Part shown: piece by piece, positions 1 through 5,106 of the stretch | How positions within the stretch are numbered: the stretch's first letter is position 1 | Layout: the number at the start of each line of letters is the position of its first letter | NCBI GenBank assembly: GCA_025928735.1 | Contig: JAICIW010000040.1 | Location: 1-10,964 of the forward strand | Direction: 5' to 3' | Source of the DNA: Rhodanobacteraceae bacterium | Lineage (GTDB): Bacteria > Pseudomonadota > Gammaproteobacteria > Xanthomonadales > Rhodanobacteraceae | Length of the DNA stretch: 10,964 nucleotides | Translations under genes and position numbers: made by a program | The notes under the pieces: generated by a model | Database searches by the model: none | What the model was told of the DNA's origin: nothing | The model's input: the letters and a program-made list of their open reading frames with translations, nothing else

Positions 1-846
1 GAAGTGGTGATCCCGCCGCAGTCGAAATTCATCAAGCAGCAGGTCGGTGAACTGCGCCTGCGCAAGCGCTACGGCATCTCCGTGCTGGCAGTGAACCACG
101 GCGACCAGGTCACGCGCGGCGAAGACGTGCGCAAGACCAGTTTGCGCGCTGGCGACTCGCTGGTGCTGCACAGTTATTGGCGCGATCTGGCGCTGGCGGC
201 CGAAAGCCGCGACATCGTGCCGGTGACCGATATTCCGAGCGACGAGGAACAGCGCCCCGGAAAGGTGCGCTACGCGCTGCTGTTCTTCGCACTGGCGATG
301 GCGCTGGGGCTGTTCACGGATTTGCGCCTGGCGGTGGCGATGATGACCGGCGCAGTCGGGATGCTGCTGGCTGGCGTGCTCAACATGGACGAGGCCTACG
401 GCGCGATCAACTGGAAAACCATCTTCGTGATGGCCTGCCTGATCCCGCTCGGCATCTCGATGGATTCCACCGGCACCGCCGCATGGATGGCCCAGGAAAT
501 CATGGTGTATCTCGGCGGCATGCCGCAGTGGATGATCCAGGGCTTCGTCGCGATCCTGGCACTACTGTTCTCGCAGATCATCTCGCACGTCGGCACCGCG
601 GTGATGATGGTGCCGATGGCCATCAACATCGCGCTGGCGTCGGGCGGCAACCCCAGTGTGTACGCTTTGATCGTGGCGCTGTCGGTGTCGAATACATTCC
701 TGATTCCGGGCGCCAGCCCGACGCTGCTGATCGTGGCCGGCCCCGGCGGCTACAGGCCGCGCGACTTCGTGCGCGTGGGTTTGCCGCTGACCGCGCTAAT
801 GCTGGTCGTCACGCTGGTGATGGTGAACGTGGTCTTCAATCGCTAG
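1..846 (+). CDS. SLC13-family permease with RCK_C (TrkA-C) domain, 3' part only
   Basis: The reading frame is open at base 1, so the true start lies before the window; 281 codons are visible, ending in TAG. The first ~75 residues look like the end of a soluble RCK_C/TrkA-C domain (a strand-rich stretch with GISVLAVNHG and LRAGDSLVLH). About seven hydrophobic segments follow from residue ~88 to the end. The late motif SNTFLIPGASPT, followed by GPGGYRPRDFVRVG, is typical of SLC13/DASS-type transporters carrying TrkA-C domains. Family members move anions such as sulfate or dicarboxylates across the inner membrane; the substrate here cannot be told. At the place where many SLC13 proteins carry the second SNT signature (before TATA), this one reads ISHVGTAVMMVP, so sodium dependence should not be assumed. 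The 3' end overlaps the convergent gene by 11 bases. Sure of the family, not of the substrate. Confidence 0.85.
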   Translation, partial: EVVIPPQSKFIKQQVGELRLRKRYGISVLAVNHGDQVTRGEDVRKTSLRAGDSLVLHSYWRDLALAAESRDIVPVTDIPSDEEQRPGKVRYALLFFALAMALGLFTDLRLAVAMMTGAVGMLLAGVLNMDEAYGAINWKTIFVMACLIPLGISMDSTGTAAWMAQEIMVYLGGMPQWMIQGFVAILALLFSQIISHVGTAVMMVPMAINIALASGGNPSVYALIVALSVSNTFLIPGASPTLLIVAGPGGYRPRDFVRVGLPLTALMLVVTLVMVNVVFNR

Positions 847-1294
847 GCGCGGATGCCGCCGGCGGCGAGCCGAAGGTGGGCGAGTGCCGGTATTTCGCCG
901 GCACGTCCCACATCGTTGCGACGTAGAACACCACCCATGCGACCACGATGAGGCTCAGCACCCACACCCAGGTCGGGATCGCGCGGCGTGCCTCGGCGCG
1001 GCGCGGATCGAACGGGTCGTCGGCGCTGAAGGCGTCCACGGTCAGCTTCAGCGTGCCGCGCCGGGTCGAACCCGGCCGCAGGCCGCCGACCATGATGCCC
1101 GGCCCGTTCTGCACGTGGAACGGGATTTCCTCGATGCCTTCGACACCGTGCTGGTCCTCGGCACGGATGACGAGCCGGTGCGGACCGTCGGCCAATTTGC
1201 GCGTATCCAGTGTCAGCGAAGTCGGCAGTTCGTGATCGATGACCGGCGTAGGTTCGTGGTCAAGGTAAACGCGCACGTGGGGTTTGCTGGTCAT
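836..1294 (-). CDS. Ig-like, tail-anchored membrane protein of the oxidase operon (unknown function)
   Basis: 152 residues, ATG start 10 bases after the ccoQ-like stop, with GAGGA about 7 bases upstream of the ATG. Residues ~25-65 show a beta-sandwich pattern (LTLDTRKLADGPHRLVIRAE, then IPFHVQNGPGI) like bacterial Ig-like domains, where DG-H-L-A-D precedes a final FxVxN strand. A second strand-rich stretch, GTLKLTVDAF, lies at ~80-90. A single membrane helix spans about 106-128, followed by a short Pro/Ala/Ser-rich tail. There is no signal peptide. Arg-rich sequence just before the helix suggests the N-terminal domain is cytoplasmic and the tail periplasmic. Being the last gene of the oxidase operon, it may be an accessory or assembly subunit; that is inference. 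CcoG also ends in an Ig-like domain, so functional replacement of the missing ccoG/ccoH is conceivable, but I see no direct homology. It is not FixH-like, since the helix is at the wrong end. Confidence 0.8.
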   Translation of the reverse strand: MTSKPHVRVYLDHEPTPVIDHELPTSLTLDTRKLADGPHRLVIRAEDQHGVEGIEEIPFHVQNGPGIMVGGLRPGSTRRGTLKLTVDAFSADDPFDPRRAEARRAIPTWVWVLSLIVVAWVVFYVATMWDVPAKYRHSPTFGSPPAASAPSD

Positions 1295-1304
1295 GACGGT
1301 GTCC

Positions 1305-1469
1305 TCAGCGGTCGCGACGCAGGATGGCGTACTTCGGGTGGTGCGGATCCTTTTCGCCGGGACGGAAAATCCACCAGAACATCGCGGCGAAACAGGCGAT
1401 GGTGATGATTCCCGCGATCGACACGACCAGGATTTCTCCCCCCAGCGGACCCATCATCATGTTGTGCAT
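1305..1469 (-). CDS. ccoQ: CcoQ/FixQ-like small oxidase subunit
   Basis: 54 residues. I chose the ATG at 1469 rather than a longer in-frame reading because GGGAGG sits about 5 bases upstream and because the extra N-terminal residues would lie inside the preceding gene. One membrane helix at about residues 12-35 is followed by WWIFRPGEKDPHHPKYAILR. A short single-helix protein with an aromatic/Arg-Pro-Gly exit from the membrane is the CcoQ (FixQ) pattern, which stabilises cbb3 oxidase. The Met-rich N-terminus (MHNMMM) is unusual and could bind copper, but that is speculation. It starts 13 bases after the fused ccoO-cytochrome gene and lies 10 bases before the Ig-like gene, so all are probably on one transcript. 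The CcoQ name rests on length, topology and position more than sequence identity. Confidence 0.7.
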   Translation of the reverse strand: MHNMMMGPLGGEILVVSIAGIITIACFAAMFWWIFRPGEKDPHHPKYAILRRDR

Positions 1470-1482
1470 GGCTGCCTCCCGC

Positions 1483-2478
1483 TCACTTGCCGCTCGCGCG
1501 CACTGCCGCAACGTCGGCGGGCGTGACATGCTTGGCGTGGTTGCCCCACGACGAGCGTTCGTAGTTGACGATGTCGGCGATATCCGCGTCGCTCAGCTGG
1601 CCCGCGAACGGCGGCATCACGCTGGTGTATTTCACGCCGCCGATGGTGACGCCATGCGCGCCGTGCAGCACGGTGTGGATGTGCAGCGCGGGATCGTCGT
1701 TGTCCACCGCGGCGTTGCCCTTGAGCGGCGGGAATGCGCCCGGGATCCCTTCGCCGGTGGTCTGATGGCAAGCCGAGCAATTGGCGGTGAACAACGCCTG
1801 CCCTTTCGTCGCGTCGTAGCTGTATCCGCCCGCGGCAGCGGACGTCGCGGGTGCCGACGCCGCAGGTGCAGACGATGGCGCGGCGGAAGTCATCCCACCC
1901 ATGCCGCCATTCATCGAATACCCGGGAATCGGCGTCTGTTTCAGTGACAACAGATACGCAACCAACGCCTTGGCCTTCTGCGTCGGAATCACCACGCCAT
2001 GCGCGGGCGCGAACTGCGCCGGAACCGGCACCGCGGTTTCGCCCGGCGGCGCCTTGTCCACCACGCGGAACAGGAACTTGAAGTTCGGCATGATCGATTG
2101 CGGCACCACCGCGCGCGGGTCGTACAGATGGATGTACTGCCACACGTCGCTCGGCTTGGTATTGCCGACGTTGGTGAGGTCGGGACCGGTGCGTTCCGAA
2201 CCGAGCAGCTCCGGCGTCTGGTAGGCGAAGTCGCCCGGTGCGGAAGGCCGGCCGAACACCTGGTCTTCCGGAAGCGGACGGACCTGTTGCGTGTGGCAAT
2301 AGCCGCAACCGTTGCCCGCGAACACTTCGCGGCCTTCGGCCTGGAGTTGTGTCAGCGGTTCCACGCCCGGACCCGCGGGGGTTCGGGAAAGGTCGATGGC
2401 TGGCCCGACCGCGATCAACAGCACAATCACGATGTAGATGGCCAGTGCACCGCCGAAGATCGCGAGCATCGGTTTCAC
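1483..2478 (-). CDS. ccoO: CcoO-cytochrome c fusion, diheme electron-entry subunit of cbb3-type oxidase
   Basis: 331 residues. The start is GTG at 2478, which overlaps the ccoN stop as GTGA and has a strong AAGGAGG about 7 bases upstream. Residues ~5-27 form an N-terminal membrane anchor. Residues ~45-185 are CcoO-like: heme c motif CGYCH at 58-62 followed by TQQVRP, then RTGPDL, HLYDPRAVVPQS, and Met130 (IMPNF) as likely axial ligand. A low-complexity Ala/Ser/Gly/Met linker at ~189-220 leads to a second cytochrome c domain with CSACH at 234-238 and likely axial Met288 (VMPPF). Canonical CcoO is about 200 residues with one heme, and CcoP is a separate diheme protein. Here one extra heme domain is fused to CcoO and no ccoP is present. 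The protein should sit in the inner membrane with both hemes periplasmic, passing electrons to CcoN. Very sure of the domains. Confidence 0.93.
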   Translation of the reverse strand: MKPMLAIFGGALAIYIVIVLLIAVGPAIDLSRTPAGPGVEPLTQLQAEGREVFAGNGCGYCHTQQVRPLPEDQVFGRPSAPGDFAYQTPELLGSERTGPDLTNVGNTKPSDVWQYIHLYDPRAVVPQSIMPNFKFLFRVVDKAPPGETAVPVPAQFAPAHGVVIPTQKAKALVAYLLSLKQTPIPGYSMNGGMGGMTSAAPSSAPAASAPATSAAAGGYSYDATKGQALFTANCSACHQTTGEGIPGAFPPLKGNAAVDNDDPALHIHTVLHGAHGVTIGGVKYTSVMPPFAGQLSDADIADIVNYERSSWGNHAKHVTPADVAAVRASGK

Positions 2479-2492
2479 GCCACGACCTCCTT
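2475..2492 (-). promoter_or_regulatory. Strong RBS and GTGA overlap deciding the ccoO start
   Basis: On the minus strand AAGGAGG lies inside the last codons of ccoN, 7 bases before GTG (2478-2476); the GTG shares GTGA with the ccoN TGA (2477-2475). This supports the GTG over the downstream in-frame ATG at 2469. It implies coupled synthesis of the catalytic and cytochrome subunits. Confidence 0.75.
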
Positions 2493-3926
2493 GCCGACGA
2501 TTTCCTTGCCCGCCGACGGATCCATGATCGGCGAGGCGGCGTCACCCGGCTTGCCGGCGGTCATGCGCCACACGTTCCACGCGAACACGATGTGCGAGAG
2601 GAACATCAATATCCCGCCCACTCCGCGCCACAGGTAGTACGGTTGCATGTCCACGACCGACTGGATGAACGGCACCTTGTGCACCCAGTCGAGGCCTTGC
2701 ATGGTGCCGCCGATCGACAGCGCGATCACGTAGATCGACACGCCTACCAGCGCCAGCCAGAAGTGCACCGCCATGCCCAGCCGCCCCGGGTTCTTGCCGG
2801 TCGCGAGCGGCAGCAGCGCATATACCGCGCCCCATGCGGCGAACGCGACGAAACCGTACATCGTCAGGTGCGAATGGCCGACCGTGAAACTGGTGAAGTG
2901 CCAGATCGCCTGCAGCGAGCGGAAGGCTTCGACGGTGCCCTGGGTCGAGCCGACCAGGTAGCAGATCACGCCGACGAACAGGAACGCCAGCGGGTACGAT
3001 TCGATCCGTCCGTGGTAGCGGCCGCGCATCGTCAGCAGGAAATTCGCGCTGCCCGCCCACACCGGCACCAGCATCGCCACCGAGAACACGATCGCGGTGG
3101 TCTGCAGCCACCACGGCAACGGACTGAAAAGGAAATGGTGCCCGCCCAGCAGGGGATAGAACAACAGGTTGGTCCAGAACGCCAGCACGCCCAGCGCGTA
3201 GGAGTAGATCGGACGGTTCAGCACCTTCGGGATCGCGTAGTAGAACAAGCCGAGCGCCAGCGGCGTGAACCACATGCCGACGGCGTTGTGCATGTAGTAA
3301 CCGGAAATTGCGACCTGGCCCAGGCCATGCTGGTACCACGGCAGCACGCCGACGGTGGCGATCACGATCGTCCACAACACGCCGGCGACGATGTACCAGT
3401 TCGAGAGATAGATGTCCTCGGAGGTGCGCCGGGCGACTGTCGCGATCAGGTTCCAGGCCGTCACCAGCAATGCCGCGAGGAACACCAGCCGGATCAGCCA
3501 CGGCCATTCGCGGTATTCGAGATCGCCCCAGTTGTAGCCGAGCTCCAGCGCGATCGTGCCCGCGACCGCGGCGATGTTGAACAGCCACAGCCCGATCCAC
3601 GCGAGCTTGGTGCTGTACAGACGCGTGCCGCAGCTGCGCGCGGTGACGTAATACGCCGCGCCGACCAGCGCGATGCTGGCGAATCCGTAAAACGTGCCGT
3701 TGGTGTGGATAGGCCGCAGCCGCCCGAAGGTCAGGTATTTGGCCGCCCAGAAGTCCGGTGCGCCGAACTTGAAGGCCAACAGCAGGCCGATCGCGGTCGC
3801 GAACAGCAGCCAGAACGTCGCGCTGACCGTATAGGCGGCGAAGATGCGGGAGAGCCGGGGATCGTTGTCGGCCGTCCCCGTCGGGGTGAGCGCGGGTGCA
3901 GGGCAGGATTGCGCGGTAACAGCCAT
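2475..3926 (-). CDS. ccoN: cbb3-type cytochrome c oxidase catalytic subunit I
   Basis: 483 residues, ~12 membrane helices; ATG at 3926 with GGAG 8-9 bases upstream. It reduces oxygen to water at a heme b3/Cu-B centre. By alignment from memory with Pseudomonas stutzeri CcoN: His74 (RPIHTNG) is the low-spin heme b ligand, His213 (MHNAVG) and His263-His264 (GGHH) are Cu-B ligands, Tyr257 lies six residues before His263 as in the His-Tyr crosslink, and His351/His353 (GHSH) are heme ligands. The tyrosine, and the lack of a NorB-type Glu after His213, argue for an oxygen reductase rather than nitric oxide reductase. At the place of the conserved Glu323 of P. stutzeri this protein has Gln329 (STQGTV). 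The stop overlaps the start of the fused ccoO as GTGA, so the subunits are translationally coupled. The N-terminus (~25 residues, Pro/Thr-rich) precedes the first helix. Confidence 0.95.
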   Translation of the reverse strand: MAVTAQSCPAPALTPTGTADNDPRLSRIFAAYTVSATFWLLFATAIGLLLAFKFGAPDFWAAKYLTFGRLRPIHTNGTFYGFASIALVGAAYYVTARSCGTRLYSTKLAWIGLWLFNIAAVAGTIALELGYNWGDLEYREWPWLIRLVFLAALLVTAWNLIATVARRTSEDIYLSNWYIVAGVLWTIVIATVGVLPWYQHGLGQVAISGYYMHNAVGMWFTPLALGLFYYAIPKVLNRPIYSYALGVLAFWTNLLFYPLLGGHHFLFSPLPWWLQTTAIVFSVAMLVPVWAGSANFLLTMRGRYHGRIESYPLAFLFVGVICYLVGSTQGTVEAFRSLQAIWHFTSFTVGHSHLTMYGFVAFAAWGAVYALLPLATGKNPGRLGMAVHFWLALVGVSIYVIALSIGGTMQGLDWVHKVPFIQSVVDMQPYYLWRGVGGILMFLSHIVFAWNVWRMTAGKPGDAASPIMDPSAGKEIVGKEVVA

Positions 3927-4021
3927 CGCGGCGCTCCATTGTCAAAATGGAATGGTCGACGCCATCGGCTCGGCCGTCGTGCAGCTCGTGGCTGGCGTCA
4001 GCGCGCGGGCCTGATCACCGA

Positions 4022-4063
4022 ATTCTAGGGAGCGACGGCGACGGTGTTCCTGACCTGCATCAA
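4022..4063 (-). promoter_or_regulatory. Class II FNR/Anr-type promoter of the ccoN operon
   Basis: On the minus strand TTGATGCAGGTCAG (4063-4050) matches the FNR/Anr consensus TTGAT-N4-ATCAA at 8 of 10 positions, with a perfect first half-site. Downstream, TAGAAT (4027-4022) matches the sigma-70 -10 hexamer at 5 of 6. If that hexamer occupies -12 to -7, transcription starts at 4015 and the FNR-like site is centred at -41.5, the exact spacing of class II FNR-activated promoters. The leader would be ~89 bases before the ccoN ATG. Many cbb3 operons are known to be activated by FNR/Anr under low oxygen. No regulator gene is in the window, so which CRP/FNR-family protein binds is unknown. Confidence 0.6.
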
Positions 4064-4106
4064 GGCGGGCCGCTCGCGCATGGATGCAGTCGCGCGGACA
4101 ATGGCA

Positions 4107-4273
4107 TCAGCGCGCGTCGTCGCGATCGTGCTTCGGTGCATCGTCCAGCAGCGGCAGGATTTTCGCGTATCCAGATCCTCGAACTGCGCATGGTTCACGG
4201 CCCAGAAGAACTCGCCCACGGCGACGGTTGCCAGCACCAGCGTGATCGGAATCAGGATCAGCAGCGCGTTCAC
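4107..4273 (-). pseudogene. ccoS: ccoS (cbb3 oxidase assembly protein), frameshifted near the 3' end
   Basis: GTG at 4273 overlaps the upstream ATPase-stub stop as GTGA. The first 38 residues, NALLILIPITLVL... through FFWAVNHAQFEDLD, match CcoS: one N-terminal helix, then a WAV-QF-DLD motif. As read, the frame then departs into unrelated sequence to a TAG at 4025 (82 residues). Restoring one base near the AAAA run (~4160-4163) would give ILPLLDDAPKHDRDDAR then TGA at 4107, a 55-residue protein with the acidic DD ending expected of CcoS. The span 4107-4273 is 167 bases, one short of 56 codons. CcoS is needed for cofactor insertion into cbb3 oxidase in other bacteria. The cause may be a real mutation, programmed slippage or a homopolymer sequencing error; I cannot distinguish them. 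The uncorrected frame would run through the FNR-like site to the -10 hexamer, which favours the corrected end. Confidence 0.75.
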
Positions 4274-4527
4274 GCGGTGCGCTCGCGCAATGCCATGGGA
4301 GGTTCGTCCGGCGCGCGAACCTCGCGAATCCGCAGGCTGTTCAACACCACCGCCAGCGAGCTCAGCGAAATGCCGATCTCGGCCAGCCGCGGCGGGACGA
4401 AGCCCAGCGCGGCAAATGGCACCGCGCCGAGATTCCAGACCAGCGACCAGCGCCGGTTCTGCGCAAGTACCCGTATCGCCTGCACCGGCAGCACGCGCCA
4501 GCGGCAATCCGGCAAGCGGGGTCCGCT
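4270..4527 (-). pseudogene. C-terminal stub of a CcoI/CopA-type copper P-type ATPase
   Basis: This frame, ending at TGA 4270, encodes about 85 residues that look like the very end of a P1B copper ATPase: a VLAQN-W pattern, a helix (LVWNLGAVPFAALGFVPP), then LAEIGISLSSLAVVLNSLRI. In intact enzymes these are the last two membrane helices. The ~700 residues of metal-binding, actuator, phosphorylation (DKTGT) and nucleotide domains are absent, and the region upstream belongs to the CopD-like gene in another frame. Two expected copper-site positions also differ: YN of the penultimate helix is WN here, and the Met of MxxSS in the last helix is Ile (ISLSS). Next to ccoS this would normally be ccoI. 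No clear start or RBS is visible; GTG codons at 4494 and 4485 are possible. It is either a decay product or a retained two-helix protein coupled to ccoS. Confidence 0.7.
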
Positions 4528-4973
4528 CAGAATCCGCCGCGGCTCCCGACCACTCCGCAGGCGATCGCGACCAAGGCAAGTGTCAACAGGATGGCGTGCA
4601 GCACCAGGAACGCGCGCGGTTTCTGGATCAAGCCGACTTTCGCGGGCAGGCGCAGCGGTTCGGCGACGAACAGCATCACCACGAACAACATCCATACCAG
4701 CATCATCAGGGCAATCCACCAGCCGCCCTGGCGCAGGTACGCGAACCCGTACTTGAGTTCCAGCATCCAGAAACCGCTGATGCCGGCCAGCACTACCGCG
4801 ATGCGCGCCTGGTTGGCGAAGCGGCCCTCGAACTGCTTGATGCGCTGAATCCGTTCGGGCGCGGGCAACCGGTTGAAGATCGGCAGCAGCGACGCGGTCA
4901 CCGTGAAGACGCCGCCGATCCACCACACCACGCTCAGTACGTGGATGACCAGCAGGGTGTTGAACGTTGCCAT
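4527..4973 (-). CDS. CopD-like four-helix inner-membrane protein
   Basis: 148 residues from ATG 4973, with a GGCGAGG-type RBS close upstream. Hydrophobic helices lie at roughly 6-30, 52-71, 84-106 and 120-144. The opening HVLSVVWWIGGVF, the RFANQARIAVVLAGISGFWML stretch of helix 2 and the LFVAEPLR exit of helix 3 resemble the CopD domain superfamily (copper resistance D / related integral membrane proteins). Possible metal or heme ligands are His11 and His126. In this place, before ccoI/ccoS remnants and a copper-containing oxidase, a role in copper or heme handling for oxidase assembly is plausible but unproven. Its 3' end abuts or overlaps the ATPase stub, suggesting a deletion junction. 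The family assignment is from pattern only. Confidence 0.75.
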   Translation of the reverse strand: MATFNTLLVIHVLSVVWWIGGVFTVTASLLPIFNRLPAPERIQRIKQFEGRFANQARIAVVLAGISGFWMLELKYGFAYLRQGGWWIALMMLVWMLFVVMLFVAEPLRLPAKVGLIQKPRAFLVLHAILLTLALVAIACGVVGSRGGF

Positions 4974-4982
4974 GCCTCGCCG

Positions 4983-5012
4983 ACTCCCGTGGATCGAACC
5001 CGATCCGGGAGT
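4983..5012. repeat. Inverted repeat in the 5' leader of the CopD-like gene
   Basis: ACTCCC (4983-4988) pairs with GGGAGT (5007-5012) and GGATCG (4991-4996) pairs with CGATCC (5001-5006), with a two-base bulge (4989-4990) and an AACC loop. It lies 10 bases upstream of the CopD-like ATG, next to its RBS. Neither strand has a U-tract after it, so I do not call it a terminator. It could affect translation initiation or act as a weak stop for the upstream cyclase transcript. Confidence 0.5.
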
Positions 5013-5050
5013 TTAGGCGCGCCCGCCGGAAAGCTCATGACACACGTCAA
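5010..5050 (-). promoter_or_regulatory. Possible second FNR-type promoter, upstream of the CopD-like gene
   Basis: On the minus strand TTGACGTGTGTCAT (5050-5037) has a perfect TGAC-N4-GTCA inverted repeat and matches the FNR consensus at 7 of 10 positions. A weak -10, TAAACT (5015-5010, 4 of 6), would place the site at about -40.5 and transcription start at ~5003. The leader would then include the hairpin at 4983-5012. Weaker than the site upstream of ccoN, but its presence before the other leftward oxidase-related unit raises its credibility. Confidence 0.35.
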
Positions 5051-5106
5051 GCGGGCTGCCGCAGTCGTCGCGGCACATTCACAGGCCTGCGATCGGAACG
5101 CGCCGA

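Noticed and set aside
855..903. GCCGCCGGCGGC palindrome (855-866) and TGCCGG/CCGGCA hairpin (885-903) as terminator for the convergent genes
   Set aside because: Both lie inside the Ig-like coding sequence, the first has no loop, and neither is followed by a T-run.
2475..3926. Nitric oxide reductase (NorB-like) identity for subunit I
   Set aside because: It has HNAVG rather than the NorB His-x-x-x-Glu pattern in that helix, and keeps the tyrosine six residues before the HH pair, so oxygen reductase is the better call.
2238..4028. 596-residue plus-strand open frame
   Set aside because: Arg/Gln/His-rich composition without any family motif, entirely antisense to ccoN and ccoO; a GC-rich shadow frame.
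4025..4579. 184-residue minus-strand open frame spanning the ATPase stub and ccoS
   Set aside because: Its first ~100 codons are a shadow of the ATPase-stub frame; only the part from GTG 4273 has protein-like (CcoS) sequence.
4983..5012. tRNA 3' half suggested by GGGTTCGATCC on the minus strand
   Set aside because: T-stem pairing fails with a 7-base loop and no acceptor, anticodon or D arm is found around it.
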